DNA of 17,948 bases from Methylococcaceae bacterium UBA6146 (GCA_002422395.1 DIUY01000015.1:1-17948); one strand, 5' to 3'. Shown: positions 8,440 to 16,170, counted from the stretch's first letter. Notes: generated by a model not told the origin, from the letters alone. Made by a program: numbers and translations.

Positions 8440-8460
8440 GTGTGAAGAACCACTTCACAC
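8440..8460 (+). repeat. Hairpin just after pntB
   Basis: GTGTGAAG and CTTCACAC form a perfect 8-bp stem with the loop AACCA, starting 9 bases after the pntB stop. There is no T run behind it, so it may stabilise the 3' end of the pntAB message rather than terminate transcription. A second palindrome follows at 8474–8519. Confidence 0.45.
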
Positions 8461-8473
8461 AAAGCAGTTGCCG

Positions 8474-8519
8474 TGTAGGTTGGGGTGACGCAGGGTTCGC
8501 ACACTCACCCCAACCTGCA
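8474..8519 (-). repeat. Dispersed palindromic repeat, short copy
   Basis: The arms TGTAGGTTGGGGTGA (8474–8488) and TCACCCCAACCTGCA (8505–8519) pair with one mismatch around a 16-base loop. Read on the minus strand, the first 27 bases match the repeat that starts at 16077 on the plus strand at 25 positions, including the internal TGCGAACCC. This is the same intergenic repeat family, here in a short 46-base form. It lies 42 bases after pntB and just before a decayed gene. Confidence 0.7.
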
Positions 8520-8547
8520 CAACCATCATACTGTGATAGGAATATAA

Positions 8548-8798
8548 ATGACCGAGACTCATCCGTTACACACGTCAAACACCATAACCCTTTGCACGGT
8601 ATCACCTTGGAGACGATAGTCACAGAACTGGTGGCGCACAATACGGTAGCCAAGCGCATCCCCGTACGCTGCTTTAGCAGTAGCCCCAGTATCAGCTCCA
8701 GCCTAAAATTTTTGCGCAAAATGCCTTGGACACGCGAAAAAGTAGAAGGTCTTTACGGGGTTATGCAGCGCGAGATTAAGTGTTCTGAAAATCCTTAG
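8548..8798 (+). pseudogene. Broken VF530-type (DUF2132) DNA-binding protein gene
   Basis: From 8571 the frame reads HVKHHNPLHGITLETIVTE and later CFSSSPSISSSLKFLRKMPW, TREKVEGLY and a short tail. This is the compact VF530/DUF2132 family, small proteins with a helical DNA-binding-like fold. The natural start is the ATG at 8548 (AGGA 6 bases upstream), but that frame differs from the body and stops after 23 codons, so about one base has been lost in the first dozen codons. The body is also damaged: the family stretch between VxHYGW and RIP is shortened here to VAHNTVAKRIP, about three residues short and lacking the Tyr-Gly-Trp. Two independent lesions point to a pseudogene, unless the sequence has errors. 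The body frame has no plausible start of its own; its only upstream GTG lies at 8442, inside the post-pntB hairpin. Confidence 0.75.
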
Positions 8799-8813
8799 CA
8801 CCAGAAACTTTAC

Positions 8814-9045
8814 ATGGCCGACAACCGGACAAGCCAACAAAGAAAATGACGTTATTTGCCACTGTAGCGGCACGACTGAAGGACGGATTAAGGCATTGAT
8901 TGACAATAAAATTAACGACTTAGATAGCCTGTCGAGAATGACTGGCGCATGTTCAGGATGTGGAAGCTATGAAGCTTCAATATTGGAGCTGTTGGCAAAT
9001 TATAACGGATTCGATTGTGTATCCGGCATTACGCAACGTGGATAA
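8814..9045 (+). pseudogene. Frameshifted BFD-like [2Fe-2S]-binding protein gene
   Basis: From 8845 the frame encodes NDVICHCSGTTEGRIKAL, then LSRMTGACSGCGSYEASI and LELLANY, ending at TAA 9043–9045. This matches the bacterioferritin-associated ferredoxin-type [2Fe-2S] domain, with its four cysteines as CxC and CxxC. The body frame has no ATG, GTG or TTG between the stop at 8785 and the domain. An ATG at 8814 lies in another frame, reads MADNRTSQQRK and stops at 8847. Removing one A from the AAAA at 8843–8846 would join both parts into a normal protein of about 76 residues. So this is a one-base frameshift, real or a sequencing error. The gene lies 15 bases after the VF530 remnant. The domain itself looks intact, with no other damage, so a recent lesion is likely. 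Confidence 0.72.
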
Positions 9046-9060
9046 TTAAAACGGTGCTTT

Positions 9061-9336
9061 CTATTTTTCAATAACTTGGAAAAAAGTCTCGCCTTCCCTA
9101 ATCATACCCAGCTCATCCCTGGCCCTTTCTTCCAAAGCATCCTGGCCTTGCCTGATGTCTTCCACCTCGGCGTACAAGGCTGCATTACGGTGCTGCTTTT
9201 CTTCAACTCGTTTTTTTAATTCCTCAAGACGCAACTCGTACGCTTTTATCTGCGGAATGCTGCCATCACTGCCATACCATAACCGGTATTGCAAATGCGC
9301 AGTGAACAAGATGATGAAAATGACTATAAACTTCAT
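9061..9336 (-). CDS. ftsB: Cell division protein FtsB
   Basis: A 91-residue single-pass inner-membrane protein of the divisome that pairs with FtsL and FtsQ at the septum. It has an N-terminal membrane helix (about residues 2–18), then a coiled coil (about 28–65, ELRLEELKKRVEEKQHRNAA), then the conserved ERARDELGMIREGETFFQV end. Length and layout are normal for the family. The start is an ATG at 9336 with only a weak AGG nearby. It follows eno on the same strand, the standard gammaproteobacterial order, but a terminator-like hairpin lies between them. The ispD/ispF genes that often follow ftsB are absent; the decayed plus-strand genes converge on it instead. Confidence 0.93.
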   Translation of the reverse strand: MKFIVIFIILFTAHLQYRLWYGSDGSIPQIKAYELRLEELKKRVEEKQHRNAALYAEVEDIRQGQDALEERARDELGMIREGETFFQVIEK

Positions 9337-9354
9337 AAGCCTAGAATAAACCGT

Positions 9355-9396
9355 AAAAACCGAGGAAACTAGCTTACACCAGCCCCTCGGCTTTTT
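9355..9396 (-). terminator. Intrinsic terminator-like hairpin after eno
   Basis: AAAAACCGAGG (9355–9365) and CCTCGGCTTTTT (9385–9396) face each other across a 19-base loop. The GC core is six pairs, extended by an A/T tract. On the minus strand, the eno direction, the second arm is followed by a T run, as in a Rho-independent terminator; the same shape also works on the plus strand. It sits 6 bases after the eno stop and 18 bases before the ftsB start, so ftsB would depend on read-through or a promoter in this short gap. Confidence 0.7.
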
Positions 9397-9402
9397 ACCT
9401 AA

Positions 9403-10683
9403 TTAAAGCGTTTTAAATGCGCTACGGCCAGCGTACACGCAGTTGTCGCCCAACTCTTCTTCGATTTTCATCAAGCGGTTGTATTTGGCAACACGGTCGG
9501 AACGGCTTAATGAGCCGGTTTTAATTTGTCCAGTGCCGGTTGCAACCGCCAGATCAGCAATCGTGGTGTCTTCGGTTTCGCCTGAACGGTGCGATACGAC
9601 GGCCGTGTAACCTGCCGCATGCGCCATGTTGATGGCCGCCAAAGTTTCGGTCAACGTGCCGATTTGGTTGACCTTAATCAGGATCGAGTTGGCGATGCCT
9701 TTGTCGATGCCTTCTTGCAAAATTTTTGGGTTGGTCACAAACAAGTCGTCACCGACCAATTGCACTTTGCCGCCCAATTTTTCAGTTTGGTCTTTCCAAC
9801 CCGCCCAATCGTTTTGGTCCAGACCATCTTCAATCGACAGGATTGGGTATTTTTCCACCCAAGTCGCCAGGAAATCATTCATTTTAATGGAGTCAAAGCT
9901 TCTGTTTTCGGCAGACAGCACATAACGGCCATCTTGGTAGTATTCAGAAGCCGCCGCATCCATGCCTAAGAAAATGTCCACACCCGCTTTGTAACCGGCT
10001 TTTTCGATGGCTTCCAAAATGACTTCAATGGCTTCTTCGTTAGAAGACAGGTTAGGCGCAAAACCGCCTTCATCACCTACTGTTGTCGCCAAGCCTTTGG
10101 CTTTTAAGACTTTTGCCAAGTTATGGAACACTTCAGCACCGTAACGGATGGCTTCACGGAAGGTTGGCGCACCGACTGGCAAAATCATGAACTCTTGCAA
10201 ATCAACGCTGTTGTCCGCATGTGAACCGCCATTGATGATGTTCATCATTGGCACGGGCATGATGAATTTGCCGCTTTTGTTCAGGTATTTGTAAAGCGGG
10301 ACACCAGCATCTTTAGCTGCTGCATGGGCAACTGCCATGGACACTGACAAAATCGCATTCGCACCCAAACGGGCTTTGTTGTCTGTGCCATCAAGTGCAA
10401 TCATGGCGTTATCAATGGCTTCTTGGTCATTCGCATCCATACCCAAGACTAAAGTGCGCAGTTCGGTATTGACATTATTGACCGCGTTTAACACGCCTTT
10501 GCCCAAATAACGGCTTTTATCGCCGTCACGCAATTCAATTGCTTCACGCTCACCGGTTGATGCGCCTGATGGCACCATCGCGCTGCCGACAACGCCGGAC
10601 GCCAAGGTTACATCAGTTTCTAACGTGGGGTTGCCGCGTGAGTCTAAAATTTCTCTGGCTTTGATTTCTATGATATTGCTCAT
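9403..10683 (-). CDS. eno: Enolase
   Basis: A 426-residue cytoplasmic glycolytic enzyme that interconverts 2-phosphoglycerate and phosphoenolpyruvate; it also joins the RNA degradosome in many gammaproteobacteria. The N-terminal part has ILDSRGNPTLETDV and GASTGEREAIELRDGD. The barrel carries MNIINGGSHADNSVDLQEFM, VGDEGGFAPNL, SIEDGLDQNDW, LVGDDLFVTNP, LIKVNQIGTLTET and SHRSGETEDTTIADLAVA. All the metal- and substrate-binding segments of the family are therefore present. The frame is open up to a TTG at 10701. The ATG at 10683 is chosen because it gives the universal MSNIIEIKAREI start and a GGAG lies 12 bases upstream. It follows kdsA and precedes ftsB. Confidence 0.97.
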   Translation of the reverse strand: MSNIIEIKAREILDSRGNPTLETDVTLASGVVGSAMVPSGASTGEREAIELRDGDKSRYLGKGVLNAVNNVNTELRTLVLGMDANDQEAIDNAMIALDGTDNKARLGANAILSVSMAVAHAAAKDAGVPLYKYLNKSGKFIMPVPMMNIINGGSHADNSVDLQEFMILPVGAPTFREAIRYGAEVFHNLAKVLKAKGLATTVGDEGGFAPNLSSNEEAIEVILEAIEKAGYKAGVDIFLGMDAAASEYYQDGRYVLSAENRSFDSIKMNDFLATWVEKYPILSIEDGLDQNDWAGWKDQTEKLGGKVQLVGDDLFVTNPKILQEGIDKGIANSILIKVNQIGTLTETLAAINMAHAAGYTAVVSHRSGETEDTTIADLAVATGTGQIKTGSLSRSDRVAKYNRLMKIEEELGDNCVYAGRSAFKTL

Positions 10684-10820
10684 GTTATTGAATAGCTCCA
10701 AGTGTTAAAAAATAAAAAATAACGATGTGTTGCCTAACGGTTTTCAGCCTAACTATAACTGCCGTTCAAATCGGGTCTTGACAGGCCAGTAATGAACAGG
10801 CATAGCAATGCCTTTAAAAC

Positions 10821-11654
10821 TTATAACGTTGTTTCGATAAACGGCTGACCCTTAACTGCTTTATCCAAAATCAACAATGTTTCCAATAGCTCACGCATCC
10901 GGTGCAGCGGCCACGAATTTGGCCCGTCGCTTTTGGCTTCGGCTGGGTTCGGATGGGTTTCCATGAACAATCCGGCGATACCGACGGCAACCGCCGCTCT
11001 GGCTAACACGGGGACAAATTCGCGCTGGCCGCCTGAACAGCTGCCTTGCCCGCCGGGCAATTGCACCGAATGCGTGGCGTCGAACACCACGGGGCAATCG
11101 GTGTCACGCATCACCGCCAATGAGCGCATGTCGGAAACCAGATTGTTGTAACCAAACGATACCCCGCGTTCGCAAACCATGATTTGCCGGTTACCGGTCG
11201 CTTTGGCCTTGTTGGCGACATTCGCCATGTCCCACGGCGCGAGGAACTGGCCTTTTTTGATGTTGACCGGAATGCCTTGCGCGGCAACGGCTTGGATAAA
11301 GTTGGTTTGCCGACATAAAAAAGCGGGCGTTTGCATGACATCAACCACGCTTGCCACTTCCGCAAGCGGGGTGTCTTCATGGACATCGGTCAAAACCGGC
11401 ACGCCGATTTGTTGCTTGACCTTCGCCAAAATTTCCAAGCCACGTTCCACACCCAAACCACGGAAGCTTTCGTGTGATGAGCGGTTGGCCTTATCAAACG
11501 ACGATTTGTAAATAAAAGGGATGTTTAACGCCGTTGTCAGTTCCTTCAAATAGCCTGCCGTATCTAAAGCCAGTTGTTCGCTTTCGATGACGCAAGGGCC
11601 TGCGATTAAGAATAAGGGTTGGTCCAAGCCGACTTCAAAGCCACATAATTGCAT
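10821..11654 (-). CDS. kdsA: 3-deoxy-8-phosphooctulonate synthase KdsA
   Basis: A 277-residue cytoplasmic enzyme that condenses phosphoenolpyruvate with arabinose 5-phosphate to give Kdo-8-phosphate for the lipopolysaccharide inner core. Recognisable segments are FLIAGPCVIESE, YKSSFDKANRSS, VLTDVHEDTPLAEV, AFLCRQTNFIQA, VNIKKGQFLAPWDM, CERGVSFGYNNLV and FDATHSVQLPGG. Residue 21 is Cys in AGPC, where E. coli KdsA has Asn. With His in DATHSV, Glu in METHPNP and Asp in SDGP, this is the ligand set of the metal-dependent class of KDO8P synthases, so this enzyme probably needs a divalent metal. It lies between pyrG and eno in the conserved block. Confidence 0.96.
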   Translation of the reverse strand: MQLCGFEVGLDQPLFLIAGPCVIESEQLALDTAGYLKELTTALNIPFIYKSSFDKANRSSHESFRGLGVERGLEILAKVKQQIGVPVLTDVHEDTPLAEVASVVDVMQTPAFLCRQTNFIQAVAAQGIPVNIKKGQFLAPWDMANVANKAKATGNRQIMVCERGVSFGYNNLVSDMRSLAVMRDTDCPVVFDATHSVQLPGGQGSCSGGQREFVPVLARAAVAVGIAGLFMETHPNPAEAKSDGPNSWPLHRMRELLETLLILDKAVKGQPFIETTL

Positions 11655-11693
11655 GAGTTTTCTCGTTGTTATTTAGTGTTACGTTATGCTTCT

Positions 11694-11743
11694 GGCCAAT
11701 TTTCAAAAAATTGGCCCGATTGACCAAACCAGTAGTGGCTACT
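11694..11743. repeat. Two palindromes between pyrG and kdsA
   Basis: GGCCAATTTT (11694–11703) and AAAATTGGCC (11707–11716) form a perfect 10-bp stem with a 3-base loop. A second one, AGTAG-TGG-CTACT, lies at 11731–11743. Both are in the 105-base gap on the 3' side of pyrG. No T run follows on either strand, so they may be an RNA processing or stabilising element rather than a terminator. Confidence 0.5.
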
Positions 11744-11759
11744 ACAGCCAAGCCATCGC

Positions 11760-13391
11760 CTATTTATCAGCCTGTTTATGTTGCGCCGCCGCTGCGACAA
11801 AGCCCGAAAATAGCGGATGTCCCTTACGCGGCGTCGAAGTGAATTCAGGATGGAACTGGCACGCCAAAAACCACGGGTGCGTAGGTATCTCAATCACTTC
11901 CACCAAGCGGCCATCTATCGATTTGCCGGAAAACCGCATACCTGCCTGTTCCAGCTTTTCAAAATACTGGTTATTAAATTCGTAACGGTGACGGTGCCGC
12001 TCAGTAATCACATCCTTTTGGTACAAGCTAAAAGCCAAAGTATCGTGTTTCAATCGGCATTGCTGGCCACCTAAGCGCATCGAGCCACCTAAATCGGAGT
12101 TTTCATCCCTAACTTCCAGGCGGCCGCTTTCCGCCGTCCATTCGGTGATCAAACCAATCACCGGATGCGGTGAAGTGGGTAAGAATTCGGTGCTGTGCGC
12201 GCCTTCCAAGCCTGCCACATCACGGGCAAATTCAATCACCGCCGCCTGCATGCCAAGACAAATTCCCAAATACGGGATATTGTTTTCGCGTGCGTAACGG
12301 ACAGTGGCAATCTTGCCTTCGACTCCACGCTCACCAAAACCACCAGGCACTAAAATAGCATCGACATCTTTAAGCCTGCCAACCCCCTCATCCTCGATGA
12401 TTTCTGAATCGATATAAACGATGTTGACCTTGATGCGGGTGCGGATACCGGCATGGATTAACGCTTCATTGAGCGATTTATAGGCGTCGGAATGGTCGAC
12501 ATATTTACCGACAATCGCGATATTGACGCTATCGGTAGGATTACCAAGCCCTTCGAGCACCTGCCGCCATTCAGTCAAATCAGCAGGCGGCACATCAAGC
12601 CTCAACCGTTTGACAACAATATCATCAAGACCTTGGTCATGGAGCAATAATGGAATCCGATAAATCGAATCGGCATCGACGGCTGAGATAACCGCTTTTT
12701 CTTCGACATTGGTGAACAACGCGATTTTACGCCGCTCGCTGACCGGCACCATTTGCTCGGATCGGCAAATAAGTATATCCGGCTGGATACCGATACTGCG
12801 CAGCTCCTTTACCGAATGCTGGGTGGGCTTGGTTTTAATCTCGCCTGCCGAGCGGATGTAAGGCACCAGCGTTAAGTGGATAAACAGCGACCGGTCCGAA
12901 CCGAGTTCAAAACGCATTTGCCGGATAGCCTCCAGAAACGGCAGGGATTCAATATCACCCACCGTGCCGCCGACTTCAATCAACGCCACATCCATGCCTT
13001 CGGCGCTTTGATAAATCCTGCTTTTTATTTCATCAGTGATATGCGGGATGACCTGCACGGTCGCGCCCAAGTATTCACCTTTGCGTTCACGGCGCAACAC
13101 GCTGTCATAGACCTGACCGGTGGTGAAGTTGTTTTTCTTGGTCATCGTGGTTTTTAAAAACCGCTCATAATGGCCCAAATCCAGATCAGTTTCGGCACCG
13201 TCTTCAGTGACAAACACCTCACCATGCTGAAAAGGACTCATAGTGCCAGGATCAACATTGATGTAGGGGTCCAATTTAGTCATGGTCACTTTCAGGCCAC
13301 GCGCTTCGAGAATGGCTGCCAACGAAGATGCGGCAATGCCTTTACCTAACGATGAAACAACACCGCCGGTAATAAAAATGTATTTTGTCAT
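11760..13391 (-). CDS. pyrG: CTP synthase
   Basis: A 543-residue cytoplasmic enzyme that aminates UTP to CTP using ATP and glutamine. The N-terminal synthetase domain opens with MTKYIFITGGVVSSLGKGI, then LDPYINVDPGTMSPFQHGEV and IEVGGTVGDIES. The C-terminal class I glutamine amidotransferase domain has the nucleophile Cys378 in GICLGMQ and the HPE element in FHPEFTSTP. The frame is open to 13430, but every homologue I know begins at the MTKYIF-type start, so the ATG at 13391 is chosen; no strong ribosome binding site is visible. The length matches the family (about 545). It is preceded by tilS 140 bases away and followed by kdsA. CTP made here is also the co-substrate for activating Kdo made via KdsA. 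Confidence 0.97.
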   Translation of the reverse strand: MTKYIFITGGVVSSLGKGIAASSLAAILEARGLKVTMTKLDPYINVDPGTMSPFQHGEVFVTEDGAETDLDLGHYERFLKTTMTKKNNFTTGQVYDSVLRRERKGEYLGATVQVIPHITDEIKSRIYQSAEGMDVALIEVGGTVGDIESLPFLEAIRQMRFELGSDRSLFIHLTLVPYIRSAGEIKTKPTQHSVKELRSIGIQPDILICRSEQMVPVSERRKIALFTNVEEKAVISAVDADSIYRIPLLLHDQGLDDIVVKRLRLDVPPADLTEWRQVLEGLGNPTDSVNIAIVGKYVDHSDAYKSLNEALIHAGIRTRIKVNIVYIDSEIIEDEGVGRLKDVDAILVPGGFGERGVEGKIATVRYARENNIPYLGICLGMQAAVIEFARDVAGLEGAHSTEFLPTSPHPVIGLITEWTAESGRLEVRDENSDLGGSMRLGGQQCRLKHDTLAFSLYQKDVITERHRHRYEFNNQYFEKLEQAGMRFSGKSIDGRLVEVIEIPTHPWFLACQFHPEFTSTPRKGHPLFSGFVAAAAQHKQADK

Positions 13392-13531
13392 GTAGGTTAT
13401 ATGGGCGTTAGAAGGTAGCGTGGGGCGCATTCAAAACCTAAACATTTTAATCGACAATGATAAATTCGTCATGGTCTTTTGGGTTTTATTTGTTGTCGGC
13501 CGTCAATAGGCAGGCGCAAGGCCTAACCGCT

Positions 13532-14863
13532 TTAGTGGCACATCGCCTTAGCAAGGGACAAGCTGATACAGCCACTTTCTTTTTCGCTATAAAAATCTGC
13601 GCTTATCCAAAGATCGCCAACCGCAGCCAGCTTATTGTCGAGATAGACCAAGGGGATTGTCAGCCTTTCCCACGGCGGGACACCGGCTTCCTGAAACAGT
13701 TTTTTCAGGTCATGCCGTCCTTCCCTGCCTGGCAAATGGATCTTTTCGCCGCCGCTACGGGGCCTTATCTCGACAACGGCTTTTTCCCAGTGTTCCTGCA
13801 ATATGCCAACCGACGAAGGGGCGTATGACAAAGCCTGCTGATGGCTGACCTTTATTGACGCCTGCCCTTTTGGCCAACGCTGGACGGCACAAACCTCCGG
13901 CTCAAATTCAAGTTGCCGTAGACAATACAACTTGTCCCGATAACGGCGTAGGCAATAGCCCCGCCCCGCCAGCACCGGCCCACTGTCTTCCCGCGCCGCC
14001 AGCACCTGCGCAAATAATCGGCTGATGACTGCCTGGGCAGGCATTTTCAACCCCCAATGCCCAAACCAATGCCGGATGACCAGTTGCTGTTCCGCCATAT
14101 CAAGCCGTTGTAATTGGCTAATGGCTAAAGTGCCATCCACCTCATTGAAAACCGTTAAAAACAAGTCGCGCGCCAGCACCGAAACCAAACTTTGAGCTTG
14201 GGCGCAATGTTTGGCCGAACGTGAAACAGTTTTAGCCAGCGCTGGCCAACGTTGCCTGAGTAGCGGCACAATGCCGTTACGTAAAAAATTACGGTCATAA
14301 TCGCTGAGTTGGTTGCTGGGATCTTCAACCCATTGCAATGCGTGCGCCTTAGCATAGCTGTTGATAGCTTGTTTAGGGACATCCAGCAACGGCCTAAGCA
14401 ACAAACCCGACCCAAACGCCATGCTTTCGGGCATACCGGACAAACCTTTCAAACCGCTGCCACGGAACAATTGCAGCAACACCGTTTCCAGTTGGTCTTC
14501 CTGATGCTGGGCAAGCAACAACACATCGCCCTGATTGATGAGCGATTGCAAAGCTTGGTAGCGGGCGTTTCTGGCCGCCTCTTCCGGGCTTTCTCCGGGT
14601 TTGGCAAGGGCATTCACCCGCAGCAAAACAAACCTGACCCCCAAAGCCTTAGCTATTGACCGGCAATGCCCGCCCCACGCTTCCGCTTCAGATTGCAGGC
14701 CGTGATGCACATAAACAGCGGTGATCTTACCTTTAAATGCCGGCGACGCGGCGCACAAATGTAGCAACACGTGGGAATCAACACCACCACTATAAGCCAC
14801 CAATAATCTGGCTGCCTGGCAGTGGCCTTGTAAGAAATTTTCTATATCTATAGTTAAAGGCAT
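13532..14863 (-). CDS. tilS: tRNA(Ile)-lysidine synthetase TilS
   Basis: A 443-residue cytoplasmic enzyme that attaches lysine to C34 of the CAU-anticodon tRNA-Ile, switching it from reading AUG to AUA; it is essential in most bacteria. The N-terminal PP-loop ATPase motif SGGVDS is at residues 25–30, followed by VYVHHGLQSEAEAW, RNARYQAL and LLAQHQEDQLETVLLQLFRGSGLKGLSGM. RNFLRNGIVPLLRQRWP completes the catalytic core. The C-terminal substrate-binding region carries IRPRSGGEKIHLPGREGRHDLKKLFQ. The length is near E. coli TilS (432). The ATG at 14863 gives the family start but lacks a clear ribosome binding site. It is the first gene of the tilS–pyrG–kdsA–eno block and is divergent from the isocitrate dehydrogenase gene. 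Confidence 0.94.
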   Translation of the reverse strand: MPLTIDIENFLQGHCQAARLLVAYSGGVDSHVLLHLCAASPAFKGKITAVYVHHGLQSEAEAWGGHCRSIAKALGVRFVLLRVNALAKPGESPEEAARNARYQALQSLINQGDVLLLAQHQEDQLETVLLQLFRGSGLKGLSGMPESMAFGSGLLLRPLLDVPKQAINSYAKAHALQWVEDPSNQLSDYDRNFLRNGIVPLLRQRWPALAKTVSRSAKHCAQAQSLVSVLARDLFLTVFNEVDGTLAISQLQRLDMAEQQLVIRHWFGHWGLKMPAQAVISRLFAQVLAAREDSGPVLAGRGYCLRRYRDKLYCLRQLEFEPEVCAVQRWPKGQASIKVSHQQALSYAPSSVGILQEHWEKAVVEIRPRSGGEKIHLPGREGRHDLKKLFQEAGVPPWERLTIPLVYLDNKLAAVGDLWISADFYSEKESGCISLSLAKAMCH

Positions 14864-15023
14864 GAAAAGTGCTGTAATAAATCAAAATAAACGCAGGCAA
14901 ATTTGTAAGCACCAATAATATCTGATCGCCAACCTAAACCGGTGCAAACAATGATTAATCCGCACCAACAAGGTGAAGCCGTTAAAATACCCGGCACGCT
15001 GGCTAAAGGCTTGCCGAAAGCCC

Positions 15024-15029
15024 TATAAT
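15024..15029 (+). promoter_or_regulatory. Candidate -10 box of the isocitrate dehydrogenase gene
   Basis: A perfect TATAAT lies 32 bases before the ATG, which would give a leader of about 25 bases. No good -35 hexamer is found 16–18 bases upstream (TGGCTA or similar only), so the site may need an activator. The 198-base region 14864–15061 must also drive tilS in the other direction. Confidence 0.4.
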
Positions 15030-15061
15030 TATTAATGCACTTTAAACTTCTGGAGAAATAA

Positions 15062-16072
15062 ATGCACGTTGTTACATTGATTAAAGGTGATGGCATCGGC
15101 CCATCGATTATGGACGAAGCAGTTAAAGTCATCGACGCATCGGGCGTAAAAATTACGTGGGAAGAAGCCTATGCCGGCATGTCGGCGTTTGAAAAATTCG
15201 GCACACCATTGCCTGAAGAAACGATGGCGTCGTTCGACAAAACCCGGGTCGCCTTCAAAGGGCCGTTGACCACCGTGGTCGGCACCGGTTTTAGAAGCAT
15301 CAACGTCGCCCTGCGCCAACAATACGATTTATATGCCAACGTGCGCCCCGCCAAAAGCTGGCCAGGCATTAAAACCCGTTACGAAGATGTTGATATTGTC
15401 ATCGTACGTGAAAACACCGAAGGCTTGTATGCTGGCTTGGAACATTACCTGACCCCAAAAAAAGACATCGCCGAAAGCTTGGCGGTGGTCACCCGCGCCG
15501 CTTCGGAGCGTATCATTGATTATGCTTTCAAATATGCCCGCGACAACCAACGGCAAAAAGTCACCGTTTGCCATAAAGCCAATATTCTCAAATATACGCA
15601 AGGTTTGTTTTTAGATGTTGCCCGCGAGATTGCCCCCCGCTATCCTGACATCCAATTCGATGAAAAAATCATCGATGCGGCTTGTATGCACATGGTCATG
15701 AACCCTCAACAGTTCGATGTGGTCGTGACCACCAATATGTTCGGCGACATTCTCTCTGACTTAACCGCAGGCTTGGTCGGCGGATTGGGTCTGATCCCCG
15801 GCGCAAACATCGGCACTGATGCAGCACTGTTTGAAGCCGTGCACGGCAGTGCACCGGACATCGCCGGGAAAAACCTGGCCAACCCGATTGCCGTGATTAT
15901 GGCAGGCGCGATGATGTTGACCCACTTAGGCGAACAAGAAGCCGCTGAGCGCGTCGTTAAAGCGGTGCAAAAAGTGGTTAATGAAGGCAAGTACGTCACA
16001 CCGGATTTGAACCCTGATTCCAAGGCGGGCACAACGGAAATGGGCAGTGCGATTGTGGCGGCGATGGAATAA
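15062..16072 (+). CDS. icd: NAD-type isocitrate dehydrogenase
   Basis: A 336-residue enzyme of the isocitrate/isopropylmalate dehydrogenase family, which oxidises isocitrate to 2-oxoglutarate in the TCA cycle. It is the short form related to mitochondrial NAD-dependent IDH. Seen in sequence: LIKGDGIGPSIMDEAVKV at the start, FRSINVALRQQYDLYANVRP (the isocitrate-binding Ser and Arg residues), VRENTEGLYAGLEH, CHKANILKYTQGLF and TTNMFGDILSDLTAGLVGGLG. In HGSAPDIAGKNLANP, D266–I267 take the place of the Lys–Tyr found in NADP-dependent E. coli IDH, which suggests NAD specificity. The SINVALRQ motif argues against LeuB. GGAG lies 6 bases before the ATG. acnB follows on the same strand but 464 bases away with repeats between, so cotranscription is uncertain. 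The symbol is by function; this is not the E. coli-type Icd. Confidence 0.9.
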   Translation: MHVVTLIKGDGIGPSIMDEAVKVIDASGVKITWEEAYAGMSAFEKFGTPLPEETMASFDKTRVAFKGPLTTVVGTGFRSINVALRQQYDLYANVRPAKSWPGIKTRYEDVDIVIVRENTEGLYAGLEHYLTPKKDIAESLAVVTRAASERIIDYAFKYARDNQRQKVTVCHKANILKYTQGLFLDVAREIAPRYPDIQFDEKIIDAACMHMVMNPQQFDVVVTTNMFGDILSDLTAGLVGGLGLIPGANIGTDAALFEAVHGSAPDIAGKNLANPIAVIMAGAMMLTHLGEQEAAERVVKAVQKVVNEGKYVTPDLNPDSKAGTTEMGSAIVAAME

Positions 16073-16076
16073 CAAC

Positions 16077-16170
16077 TGTAGGTTGGGGTGAGTATGCGAA
16101 CCCCAACACTTGCCTCTCCGATGGATTGTGGTACCCAAGCCCATAAAGGGGTTCCCACCCACAACCTACA
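16077..16170 (+). repeat. Dispersed palindromic repeat, long copy
   Basis: This 94-base element starts TGTAGGTTGGGGTGAG and ends with TCCCACCCACAACCTACA, so its ends are imperfect inverted repeats (TGTAGGTTG is exact). Its first 27 bases match the minus strand of the short copy at 8519–8474 in 25 positions. It begins 4 bases after the isocitrate dehydrogenase stop codon. Size, terminal symmetry and position at a gene 3' end are those of a small non-autonomous palindromic element (REP or MITE-like). No gene is inside it. Confidence 0.75.

Noticed and set aside
8442..8798. A 118-codon frame read as one protein including the VF530-type part.
   Set aside because: The first 40 or so codons translate a hairpin and a palindromic repeat. 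The natural start with a ribosome binding site is at 8548 in another frame, so this is better read as a frameshifted gene.
8703..8906. A minus-strand frame of 67 codons.
   Set aside because: It lies opposite the VF530-type and BFD-type remnants, which have clear family signatures on the plus strand.
10798..10813. AGGCAT-AGCA-ATGCCT stem just after kdsA, as a terminator.
   Set aside because: The stem is only 6 bp and no T run follows on the minus strand; it is too weak to call. The GCCTAAC pair at 10732 and 10747 is likewise too short to interpret.
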